Below, in pieces: positions 39,717 to 47,555 of a DNA stretch of 53,129 nt. A program made the translations under genes and the position numbers. The notes below the pieces were generated by a model. The model saw nothing but the letters and a program-made list of their open reading frames with translations, was not told where the DNA came from and ran no database searches. Source of the DNA: Sporichthya sp. (GTDB lineage Bacteria; Actinomycetota; Actinomycetes; Sporichthyales; Sporichthyaceae). The stretch lies in the NCBI RefSeq assembly GCF_013815995.1, contig NZ_JACDFE010000004.1, positions 1 through 53,129 of the forward strand, written 5' to 3'. Each line of letters starts with the position of its first letter. Position 1 is the first letter of the stretch.

Positions 39717-40910
39717 ATGCGCAGGCGCCCCCCGTGCAGCGGTGCCCGGCGGTCGGCCGTCGTCGCGTCCGTGCTCTTGGCCGCGGCGGTCGCGGCGCCG
39801 ACCGCAGCCCTTGCCCACGCGGACCCGAGCGTTGTGACGGTCATCACCGATCTTCGACCGGCGTTGCCACCGGGGGCCACCCTCGCCATCGGCAACGACG
39901 GCGACGCCCGGACCCTGCTCTTCTTGACCAATTCGACGCCGACGCCACTGACGGTGCTCACCCCGGACGGTGCGCCATTCCTGCAGGTCTCGGCGGACGG
40001 CGTGTACGCCGATCTGACCTCGCCGTTCCTGCGTGCTCCGGCTACGCTGGCAAGCAAACTGACGGACCGTCACTGGGACAAGCTCTCGGAGCAGGGACGG
40101 TGGGCCTGGGCCGACCCTCGGATTGACGCTCCGCTTCCGCCCGATGTCGACCTCCCCGGCGGATCGGCGGCCGGCGTCGTGAGCCGCAAGGTCCAGATCC
40201 TGTCCACGTGGAAAATCGGCCTGCGGTACGGGGACCAGTCGGTGGTGGCTACCGGCGCGAACGAGCGCCGCCCGTTCCTCGGAACCGTTGTTACGGCTGT
40301 CGCACAAAGCCCGGCCGCCGTGACTGCCCGCGTCCTGCAGGCGCCGAATCCGAACTTGCGCCTGGAGGTCGAACCCGGCACCAAGTTGGACGTGATCGGG
40401 GCTGACGGCACAGTGGCGCTCCGCATGCGCCCCGCCGGCTCCAGCATGCGCGCGGACAGCGCCGAGTACCGTCTGAGTCGCGTGGCCCTGCGACTGCCCA
40501 GCCCGCCCGCCAACCGCGCTTGGGTACCGGTCGGCACCGCGACTGCGGTGACCTTTACCGACGCCCGCTTGCGGGCGCCCACGCTCGACGCCGACACCCT
40601 GGCAAGCACCGATCCCGTGCCGCTGTCGGGCTGGGAACTGCCGGTCACTGTCAACGGCCGGGCGGCCGAGCTATCGGGCACGCACACCTGGACGCCGACC
40701 CTGCAGAAGGTGGCTGCAAGCCGGTCGTGGCCGTTCGGTCCGGCGGCGAGCGGCGGGATGGCGCTGTTCGGCATCGGGGCATTCGTGCTCGCGGCCGGTG
40801 TCGTCCTCAACCGCCGACCCGACCGTTCCCTAGGTCTCGGCAATGAAGCCGGGGCCGAGGGACCGCAGGTGGGGTCGGCTGCGTCGGCGCTCTGCGACGT
40901 CCGCCGCTAG
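39717..40910 (+). CDS. Exported protein with C-terminal membrane anchor, unknown function
   Basis: 397 residues. An Arg-rich start and SAVVASVLLAAAVAAPTAAL form a signal peptide ending near ALAHA. A late hydrophobic stretch, GGMALFGIGAFVLAAGVVLN, followed by Arg residues near 360 is a C-terminal membrane anchor. The middle is predicted extracellular beta-rich (VVTVITDLRPALPPGATLAI, LTVLTPDGAPFLQVSADG). I do not recognise the family. It directly abuts the next gene (TAG then ATG, no gap), so the two are one unit. Confidence 0.72.
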   Translation: MRRRPPCSGARRSAVVASVLLAAAVAAPTAALAHADPSVVTVITDLRPALPPGATLAIGNDGDARTLLFLTNSTPTPLTVLTPDGAPFLQVSADGVYADLTSPFLRAPATLASKLTDRHWDKLSEQGRWAWADPRIDAPLPPDVDLPGGSAAGVVSRKVQILSTWKIGLRYGDQSVVATGANERRPFLGTVVTAVAQSPAAVTARVLQAPNPNLRLEVEPGTKLDVIGADGTVALRMRPAGSSMRADSAEYRLSRVALRLPSPPANRAWVPVGTATAVTFTDARLRAPTLDADTLASTDPVPLSGWELPVTVNGRAAELSGTHTWTPTLQKVAASRSWPFGPAASGGMALFGIGAFVLAAGVVLNRRPDRSLGLGNEAGAEGPQVGSAASALCDVRR

Positions 40911-42161
40911 ATGCGCCTGATTCGACTCTGCGCCCTGCTGCTGGTGGGCGCCCTCACGGCGTCGGGGTGCACGGGCGCCTCAGGCACGACCGAGGCCGGC
41001 GGCGGCCCGGCCCTCAAGACGGACCACGGCGTCACCGATTCCACCATCACCCTCGGAATTCTCACGGACAACTCGGGGCCCCTCGCCGACCTCGGTTCGG
41101 CGGTAACGCGGGGCCAGCAGATCTGGCTCGACGCCGTCAATGCCGCCGGCGGCATCTGTGCGCGGCAGCTCAGATTCGAGACGCGGGACAGCGGCGGCCG
41201 GTCCGAGGTCGCGGAGACCCAGTTCGCGGAGATGGAGCCGAACGTCGTCGGGCTCATCCAGGTGCTCGGGGACCCCGTCCTCGCCGCGCTCTACCAGGAC
41301 CTGATCGACCGGAAGGTAATGGCTGCCTCCGGCTCCTTCTCCTCCGAGCTGCTCCGCAATCCCTATCTGCTTGTCGCCGGGGCAACCTACGACCTCGAGA
41401 TGATCAACGGGCTGGCGTACCTCATGGGTCGGGGCGAGCTGAGAAGGGCCGACACCCTCGGCCACATCTATCTCGGCGGCACCTACGGAGACGACGGCCT
41501 AGCAGGCTCGACCTATTTCGCCAAGCGGCACGGGCTCAAGGTGAAGTCGGTTGCGGTGACGGCGGCCGATGCTGACCTGACCGCCACGGTCGCGGGGCTC
41601 GAGCGCGCGGGGGTTCGCGCCATCGCGCTGACGACCAGCCCGATCCAGACCGCGTCGGTCGCGTCCGCAGTCCAGGCGCTCGGCCTGGACGTACCGCTGA
41701 TCGGCAACAGCCCGAGCTTCACACCCAGCTTGATGTGGACCCCCGCCGCCGGGGCGCTCGCCGCTCGCCTGCACGTGGTCGGGAGCACCATTCCGTTCTC
41801 CGCCTCGGCGCCGAAGGCGAAGGAGATCGCCATGATGTATGGGTCCAGGTACAACGATCCGCCCAGCAACGGTGTCCAATTCGGCTTCGCGCTCGGCGAG
41901 ATCTGGAACCGGATTCTCGTCCGGGCCTGCGCCGCGGGCGACCTGACGCGCGAAGGCGTCCGGGCCGCCGTCCGAGGGAACGGGCCGGTAACCGCCGACA
42001 GGCTGGTGCCCGGCCTCGACTTCGCCGACCCTCAGTCACCGGCTACACGGCAGGTCTACGTCGCCGTCCCGGATCGAGGTCAGCTTGGCGGGTTGCGTCA
42101 GGTCAGGCCGCTGTTCGCAGCTCCGGACACGAAGACCTACCTGACTGCACGTCAGAACTGA
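40911..42161 (+). CDS. LivK-type periplasmic substrate-binding lipoprotein
   Basis: 416 residues. The signal ends in the lipobox LTASGC with the lipidated Cys20. The fold is that of branched-chain amino-acid ABC receptors: ITLGILTDNSGPLADLGSAV, RGQQIWLDAVNAAGGICARQ and VVGLIQVLGDPVLAALYQD. No LivH, LivM, LivG or LivF is present. It follows the previous stop with no gap and precedes a polytopic membrane protein by four bases, so it may serve as a sensor or scaffold rather than a transporter receptor. Confidence 0.85.
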   Translation: MRLIRLCALLLVGALTASGCTGASGTTEAGGGPALKTDHGVTDSTITLGILTDNSGPLADLGSAVTRGQQIWLDAVNAAGGICARQLRFETRDSGGRSEVAETQFAEMEPNVVGLIQVLGDPVLAALYQDLIDRKVMAASGSFSSELLRNPYLLVAGATYDLEMINGLAYLMGRGELRRADTLGHIYLGGTYGDDGLAGSTYFAKRHGLKVKSVAVTAADADLTATVAGLERAGVRAIALTTSPIQTASVASAVQALGLDVPLIGNSPSFTPSLMWTPAAGALAARLHVVGSTIPFSASAPKAKEIAMMYGSRYNDPPSNGVQFGFALGEIWNRILVRACAAGDLTREGVRAAVRGNGPVTADRLVPGLDFADPQSPATRQVYVAVPDRGQLGGLRQVRPLFAAPDTKTYLTARQN

Positions 42162-42165
42162 GACG

Positions 42166-43509
42166 GTGCCCCTCCCGGCCGCGGCGAACGCGGACCTCGT
42201 CCTGGCGCACGGGGTGGCCTCCCGAGAGGACCTCCCGCTGCCCTTCGGCTATGCGCTGGCGGGGGCGCTCGTTGCGCTCGCCGTCTCGTTCGCCGTCGCG
42301 GCCTTCCTGTGGCGTACCCCGCGCTTTACCGGACCGGGCGCGGGCCGGGTCCTTCCCGGCCCGCTGGGGTCACTGCTCGATTCGTCACGGTTGCGATGGT
42401 CTCTCCGCGCGGTGGGGCTCCTTCTGGCCGCCTTCGTCGCCTTCGCGGCCCTGGCCGGGCCGGACGTAGCCCTCAACCCGACCGCGGGAATGGTCTATGT
42501 CGTGTTCTGGGTCGGGCTCGTCCCGGCCTCGCTCCTGTTCGGGCCGGTGTGGCGGGTCCTCAATCCGCTACGCACCCTGCACGGGTGGCTCGCGCGGGCC
42601 GCCCGGGTCGATCCCTCTCGACCACCGCTCCCCCTCCCACCCTGGCTGGGGTACTGGCCGGCGGCGGCCGGACTGTTCGCCTTCGTTTGGCTGGAGCTCT
42701 GCGCCCCGAACCGCGACTCGACCCACACCTTGACCACGTTCTTCGTGCTGTACTCCGCTTTCAACCTGCTCGGCGGGCTGTTCTTCGGCCGCCAGTGGTT
42801 CGACCGTTGCGACGGGTTCGAGGTGTTGTCCTCGTTGCTGGGTCGGCTCTCTGTCCTCGCTCGGCGCGCCGACGGCGCGCTCGTCCTGCGTAGTCCGCTG
42901 CAGAACCTGGACTCCGTCGACGTGGCGCCGGGACTGGTTGCGGTTCTCGGCATCCTGCTCGGCTCCACCGGCTTCGACTCGATCTCGGGAACGCAGTGGT
43001 GGATCGACCTCGTGTACGACTCCGGCATCTCCCCCTCGCTCCTCAACACCGTGGGCCTGTCTGTCGCGATCGGCGTGATCGCCGGAGCTTTCTGGGTGGC
43101 GAGCTGGCTGGCCGGGACGCTGGCGCCCGACGGGCCACCCGGGTTCGCCGGGTTGTTCGGGCACAGCCTGGTCCCGATCGCGGCCGGGTACCTGGTGGCG
43201 CACTACTTCTCGCTGCTGGTCTTCGCCGGCCAGCAGGCGGTGATCAGCGCCTCCGACCCCTTGGTCGATGGATCGAATCTGTTCGGGACCGCGGCCTGGC
43301 AGGTGAACTACGGAGTGCTCAGTGCCCGGGGGGTCGCCTCGGTCCAGGTGGGCATGGTCGTGCTCGGGCACATCCTCGGCGTCCTGGCCGCACACGACCG
43401 GTCGATGCGCGTGCTTCCGAAGCGAGACGCGGTCATCGGACAGCTGCCCATGATGGTGCTGATGATCGGGTACACCCTGGGCGGGCTCTCTCTACTCCAG
43501 ACGAAGTGA
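42166..43509 (+). CDS. Polytopic membrane protein of the family often annotated as fenitrothion hydrolase
   Basis: 447 residues from the GTG at 42166, with about ten hydrophobic helices. The start (LVLAHGVASREDLPLPFGYA) and the loop VYVVFWVGLVPASLLFGPVW, then LNPLRTLHGW, resemble actinobacterial membrane proteins labelled fenitrothion hydrolase. That activity is not established for the family and I do not claim it. Its fixed place after an exported protein and a LivK-type receptor suggests a membrane complex. The substrate is unknown. Confidence 0.6.
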   Translation: MPLPAAANADLVLAHGVASREDLPLPFGYALAGALVALAVSFAVAAFLWRTPRFTGPGAGRVLPGPLGSLLDSSRLRWSLRAVGLLLAAFVAFAALAGPDVALNPTAGMVYVVFWVGLVPASLLFGPVWRVLNPLRTLHGWLARAARVDPSRPPLPLPPWLGYWPAAAGLFAFVWLELCAPNRDSTHTLTTFFVLYSAFNLLGGLFFGRQWFDRCDGFEVLSSLLGRLSVLARRADGALVLRSPLQNLDSVDVAPGLVAVLGILLGSTGFDSISGTQWWIDLVYDSGISPSLLNTVGLSVAIGVIAGAFWVASWLAGTLAPDGPPGFAGLFGHSLVPIAAGYLVAHYFSLLVFAGQQAVISASDPLVDGSNLFGTAAWQVNYGVLSARGVASVQVGMVVLGHILGVLAAHDRSMRVLPKRDAVIGQLPMMVLMIGYTLGGLSLLQTK

Positions 43510-43596
43510 CGGGGGCTCAGTGCTGCTGAGCGGCGCCAACACGGGCACGTCGGACACGCGAACTTAACGGTGCCGCGCCTAACTAGTCGGTCTCCT

Positions 43597-43615
43597 GTAG
43601 ATAAACTATGTCTAC
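43597..43615. promoter_or_regulatory. GTAGA/TCTAC inverted repeat
   Basis: GTAGA-N9-TCTAC, a perfect 5-base inverted repeat. It lies in the stretch between the membrane protein stop (43509) and the TetR stop (43776), both of which are ends of genes, so it is an isolated promoter-like remnant. Confidence 0.4.
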
Positions 43616-43699
43616 TCTCGTGCAACGATGCGCGGCCGCTCCTTGGCACCAAGCATGACCCGACCCGACCCGACCCGACACGTGAACGCGAGGGCCTTC

Positions 43700-43728
43700 G
43701 CGAAATGGAGTCAACCGCGGAAGTTGTA
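43700..43728 (+). repeat. Partial arm repeat, left-hand type
   Basis: GCGAAATGGAGTCAACCGC is identical to the inner part of the arm repeat at 9416, followed by GGAAGTTGTA against AGAGGTTGTA there. The paired CGTGGAGC units and the core are missing. It marks a second orphan boundary, 14 kb beyond the one at 29605. A short GACCC repeat run is just before it, near 43660. Confidence 0.55.
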
Positions 43729-43775
43729 CCCGCCGACCACCCGCGTATGGGTTCGGCTGGCGCAGTCCGAGTGCG

Positions 43776-45065
43776 TTACCGGATTCCTCCGGTGAACAGG
43801 ACCGTCAGCCCCCGGGCCAACTCCTTTTCGCGTTGAGGGTCGACCGCCCCGTTGCCGTCGAGGGCGATGACGCACTGGGCGCCGAGGATGGCCCGGCGGG
43901 CGACCTGCAGGTCGACGGTGTCCGGGTCGATTCCTGACCCCTTGCCGAGGGCCTTCTCGAGCTGGGCGAGCGGCGCACGCAGAACATCGTTGAAGACCTG
44001 ACGGCCCTCGACCGGCTCGGAGAGCAGCGTGAGACCGCCGATCTGTCCGTACACCGCGAAGAAGCGGAGCGAGAGCTCGTTGAAGGCCTGGACGAACGCG
44101 ACGCCGGTCGTGATGGCGCTGAGAACCTTGACCCGATCGGCAAACTCCGCGACGCCCTCCGCAAAGGGCACGACCACGGAGTCGCGGTAGAGCTGCTCCT
44201 TGGAGTCGACGATGCGGTACATGAAGGCCTCGGTGATGCCGGCTCGCTCCGCGATGTCCTTCGTGCGGGCCCGCCGCTGGCCCACTTCGACGAACACCTC
44301 GCGAGCGGCTACATGGACAAGCTCCCGACGTTCCTCGCGCGGAACTCGCGGCCGCGTCGCCAGTTCGAGAGATGGGGCGAGTTCGAGGGTGAATGGCTCG
44401 ATGGGGATGGCGCTGCCTGCGGCCATCTCGGCGGAACGGCGCTTGCGGTCGGGCGTGATCCCATTGGCGAACAATGTCGCCAGCTCGTGACCCAGGCGGC
44501 GGGAATCCCAGACTCCGCCCACGATGGCGTTCTCCACCGCGAGTCCGAAGTAGACCCCGATCAAGGCCTTGGTCAGCACATCGAGGTCGAACGTGCTGGT
44601 GTCCCGGCCGGAGATGTCCGCGATGATCTCCCCGCTCACCTCGCGGACCCGGGGCAGGAGCACCCGGTTGTAGAGGTCGGCGCCGTCCTGGCTGTCCGAG
44701 TAGAGCGTGGCCACGATCAACGGGGCCAGCTCAGCCATCTGCGAGAGGAACAGTTGGTGGAAGTGTTCGAGGATCTGGGCCCGCGGGATGTCCGAGCGCT
44801 GCGCGAGTTCGTGGATCTCCGCGGTGATGCCGTCGACGAACTCATCGAGGGGATCCAGGACGGCCGCCTGATAGAGATCTTCCTTGGAGTGGAAGTGGCG
44901 GTACAGGAACGGCTCGGCGATGTTGGCGCGCTGGGCGACCACGCGCATCAGGGCCGCAGAATGACCGAACTCGATGAAGACTTCGCGGGCGACGGAGATG
45001 ATCTGGGCCCGTCGATCCTCCGCGCTCAGCCGGCGGCGCTTGGGTGCCACTTCCGCCGAAGTCAT
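43776..45065 (-). CDS. Double TetR-family regulator (two tandem TetR units)
   Basis: 429 residues, twice the usual TetR length. The first helix-turn-helix spans about 20-65 (ISVAREVFIEFGHSAALMRV, ANIAEPFLYRHFHSKEDLYQ) and the second about 245-290 (HVAAREVFVEVGQRRARTKD, AGITEAFMYRIVDSKEQLYR). Each is followed by its own ligand-type helical domain. Such tandem TetRs exist in actinomycetes but are uncommon. It is divergent from the SDR at 45163, with palindromic sequence between the two, so it likely controls this region. Confidence 0.85.
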   Translation of the reverse strand: MTSAEVAPKRRRLSAEDRRAQIISVAREVFIEFGHSAALMRVVAQRANIAEPFLYRHFHSKEDLYQAAVLDPLDEFVDGITAEIHELAQRSDIPRAQILEHFHQLFLSQMAELAPLIVATLYSDSQDGADLYNRVLLPRVREVSGEIIADISGRDTSTFDLDVLTKALIGVYFGLAVENAIVGGVWDSRRLGHELATLFANGITPDRKRRSAEMAAGSAIPIEPFTLELAPSLELATRPRVPREERRELVHVAAREVFVEVGQRRARTKDIAERAGITEAFMYRIVDSKEQLYRDSVVVPFAEGVAEFADRVKVLSAITTGVAFVQAFNELSLRFFAVYGQIGGLTLLSEPVEGRQVFNDVLRAPLAQLEKALGKGSGIDPDTVDLQVARRAILGAQCVIALDGNGAVDPQREKELARGLTVLFTGGIR

Positions 45066-45137
45066 GCGTCGATGTTAGCGGAGCGCTGACTCAACTTCAT
45101 GTCTCCGCACGGTAGATCTGGAACACAGCAGAGCGTC

Positions 45138-45162
45138 GTAGATAAGTCGGTACTATACCTAC
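45138..45162. promoter_or_regulatory. Promoter-region palindrome upstream of the SDR gene
   Basis: GTAGATAAGTCGGTACTATACC contains GGTA-CTA-TACC, a symmetric element, and a GTAGATAA start shared with the repeat at 43597. It lies immediately before the SDR start and 70 bases from the TetR start. Operator use is inferred. Confidence 0.45.
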
Positions 45163-45948
45163 ATGGATCAGCCAGAACGGCGTCGGGCGATCGTCACCGG
45201 GGCGAGCGAGGGCATCGGGGCGGCCGTCGTTCGGCACCTGGCCAGCAGCGGGATCGACGTCGCCGTGAGCGCGCGCCGTGAGGGGCCGTTGCGAGAACTC
45301 GCCGAGAGCCTTTCCGATGCGCCCGGGACGGTGCTGCCCATCGTGGCCGACATGAGTTCGGCCGCCGAGACCGCACGCTTCCTTGAGGTCGCTGCCGTCG
45401 AGCTCGGCCCGGTCGACATCCTGGTGAACAACGTCGGACATGCGCCCTCGCGCAACTTCCTGCACACCTCGGACCAGGAGTGGGAGACCTCGTTCCACGT
45501 CAACTTCTTCTCCGCGGTGCGCTGCACGAGGGCCTGCCTGCCGGCGATGCGGTCCCAGCGGTGGGGGCGGGTCGTGATGATCGGCAGCGGGGCGTCGCGC
45601 TATCCCGTCGCCGAGCTGGTCGATTACAGCGCAGCCAAGGCGGCGCTGGTCTCCCTCGCCACGTCGCTGGCGCGTAAGTACGCGGCCGACAACGTCCTGA
45701 TCAACACCGTGCTGCCGGGCTTCGTGTCCACACCAATGACGGCCCGGGCCGCCCAGGAGATCGGGGAGGCCTCCGGAATCGGCCCGGCCGAGGTGGTGGG
45801 CCGGACCTCGGCGACGATCCCGATCCGCCGCTACGCGGCGGCCGACGAGGTGGCCAATGTCGTGGGCTTCCTCTGCTCGGACGCGGCCTCGTACCTTGCC
45901 GGTGCGGTCATCGACGTCGACGGCGGCCTCGGCGGGCACATCCTCTGA
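45163..45948 (+). CDS. Short-chain dehydrogenase/reductase
   Basis: 261 residues, classical SDR. The cofactor loop is IVTGASEGIGAAVV near residue 10, the structural motif is VNNVGHAP near 90, and the catalytic set is IGSGASRYP with YSAAK near 155. GAVIDVDGGLGGHIL closes the protein. It oxidises or reduces a hydroxy or keto group with NAD(P). It faces the double TetR and lies beside the P450 cluster, so it may process the hydroxylated product. Confidence 0.92.
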   Translation: MDQPERRRAIVTGASEGIGAAVVRHLASSGIDVAVSARREGPLRELAESLSDAPGTVLPIVADMSSAAETARFLEVAAVELGPVDILVNNVGHAPSRNFLHTSDQEWETSFHVNFFSAVRCTRACLPAMRSQRWGRVVMIGSGASRYPVAELVDYSAAKAALVSLATSLARKYAADNVLINTVLPGFVSTPMTARAAQEIGEASGIGPAEVVGRTSATIPIRRYAAADEVANVVGFLCSDAASYLAGAVIDVDGGLGGHIL

Positions 45949-45963
45949 CGGTGCGGCGGCGTC

Positions 45964-47400
45964 TCAGCGGATGCCGGGGGGCGTCTTCTCTGCGTACTCC
46001 GCGACGGCCTGACGAGCCCAGGCCAGGTCGTCATTGGCGAACCGCTCGCGGGCCTGTGCCGCGTCGATGTTGTAGATCCCGCACGCGTTCAGGCCGAGGA
46101 TCTTCGCCTTGTCCTCGGCCGTGAGCTGGGTGTAACCGAACTCCTCGCACATGGCTTCGGGGATCTGGAAGGACCGGAAGGCGTCGATGAGGGGCTGGGC
46201 CGAGCCGTACCAGACGCTGTCGGTGCCCCAGACGACGTTGTCGATCCCGAACTGCTTGATGAGCTTGCCCAGCGTGTGAGCCGCGTCCTCCGGCCGGCGC
46301 ACGACGGAGTACCAGGTCGCCCCCAGCTCGGCGTAGACGTTGGAATCGTGCCCGATCCCGTTCTCGCGAGCCGTGGTGATCAGGCGGTTGATCCCGATGT
46401 CGGCGGTCGCCTCGGTGAAAGGGCCTTCACCGGGGGAGCCGTGGAGGGGGAACTCGTAGCCGGAGTGGTAGACGACGAAGTCGATCTCGGGGAAGGCCTT
46501 GGCGGCGGGCCCGACGTCACGGGGCGAGCCGTTGGGCGCGAGTTGCGAGAGGCCCTTGTGCGTACAGACGAGCGGCACTCCGAGGTCGCGCGCCCGCTCC
46601 AGGAAGGGGAGACCGGTGCGTTCGTCGTCGAGGAACCAGGGGTCCACCCAGCCGGTTTCGACCATGGCTCCCATCGTGTAGACCTTCCACCCCACCGGGT
46701 CGTAGAGGTCGCGCATCTCTTCCATGGCGGCGCGCTCGGTGTCGGTCGAGGCGTGGATCACGGCATGGTTCAGCAGCCGGCCGGAGCCGGCGAGGTTGTC
46801 CACCAAAGTCCGCGTGGCGTGCATCTCGTCGTTGAAGAGCGGGCACAGGTCGGTGGTGCCCGGGGACGACGTCAACACCGCGACCGCGTTCTCGGTCCGG
46901 AGGAAGACGTTGGTCAGGTAGTAGGAGAGATCCCAGGCATGGTCTTCCTCGAGGTCCTTCCACCAGTCCGGCATCACCGCGCGCATCAGGTCGCGCAGCC
47001 AGTGGGTGGGGAACAACTTTTCGGAGTGCGGCGCCATCCAGTGCGTCTGCACATCGACGACGAGTTCGTCGCCGTCGAGAGCGGCCGCGGCGAGTTCCTC
47101 GCTCGCGGTGGCAGATTCCGGCACGACGTAGAACTCCCGGCCATACTCCGCGTTGAGGGCGCGCAGGCCGATTGCCGTCGACTGCCGGGTGTTGGCCAGC
47201 GCTCGGACCGGCACTCCGCGGTCCAGCGCGACCCCCCCCAGGGCGTCCTGCACGCGACGCACGACTCGCAGATCCGCGGCGCCGTAGGCGCGTGGGGAGT
47301 ACTCCTCGGTGGAGAGCTGGCGTAGGAACATGGGGCGGTCGAGCTGAAGGACGCCCTTGTGCATCGGGGCCCGGGGCTTGATTCCGGCGACGGTGCTCAC
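45964..47400 (-). CDS. Amidohydrolase-fold metal-dependent hydrolase, first copy
   Basis: 478 residues from the GTG at 47400, with GAGAGAGG about ten bases upstream. The TIM-barrel amidohydrolase (PF04909-type) pattern includes VVDVQTHWMAP near residue 115, CTHKGLSQLA, VVYHSGYEFPLHG and a late WGTDSVWYGSAQ Asp. Members are hydrolases or decarboxylases (ACMSD-like). The protein is divergent from the second P450 and shares its promoter motif. The substrate is not known. A second unrelated member is at 50516. Confidence 0.82.
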   Translation of the reverse strand: MSTVAGIKPRAPMHKGVLQLDRPMFLRQLSTEEYSPRAYGAADLRVVRRVQDALGGVALDRGVPVRALANTRQSTAIGLRALNAEYGREFYVVPESATASEELAAAALDGDELVVDVQTHWMAPHSEKLFPTHWLRDLMRAVMPDWWKDLEEDHAWDLSYYLTNVFLRTENAVAVLTSSPGTTDLCPLFNDEMHATRTLVDNLAGSGRLLNHAVIHASTDTERAAMEEMRDLYDPVGWKVYTMGAMVETGWVDPWFLDDERTGLPFLERARDLGVPLVCTHKGLSQLAPNGSPRDVGPAAKAFPEIDFVVYHSGYEFPLHGSPGEGPFTEATADIGINRLITTARENGIGHDSNVYAELGATWYSVVRRPEDAAHTLGKLIKQFGIDNVVWGTDSVWYGSAQPLIDAFRSFQIPEAMCEEFGYTQLTAEDKAKILGLNACGIYNIDAAQARERFANDDLAWARQAVAEYAEKTPPGIR

Positions 47401-47432
47401 GGCGATCCGACCTCTCTCTCGCAAGTCCAGCA

Positions 47433-47455
47433 CGTAGTTCAGTCAGTGCTACCTA
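47433..47455 (-). promoter_or_regulatory. Promoter motif copy upstream of the amidohydrolase
   Basis: On the minus strand this reads GATTAGGTAGCACTGACTGA, then ACTAC, a looser copy of the element at 47499 and 48846. It lies in the leader of the amidohydrolase gene. Confidence 0.4.
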
Positions 47456-47492
47456 ATCAGAGGGCCCGGGCGTGGGCAAGCGTGTGGGCCCC

Positions 47493-47520
47493 TTGACATT
47501 GGTATAGCGCTGGCTAAACT
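47493..47520 (+). promoter_or_regulatory. Promoter with shared element, second P450
   Basis: TTGACA at 47493-47498, a 16-base spacer and TAAACT at 47515-47520. The spacer and -10 form TTGGTATAGCGCTGGCTAAA, nearly the same as the element at 48846-48868 before the acyl-CoA synthetase. The repressor is likely one regulator for both. Confidence 0.6.
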
Positions 47521-47555
47521 TAGCTCGCCGGTGAGCGACGGGCCCAGGAGGCACC

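Noticed and set aside
43655-43682. GACCC tandem repeat as a CRISPR or VNTR array
   Set aside because: Only about four 5-base units, no spacers. No CRISPR-like repeat-spacer pattern is visible anywhere in the window.
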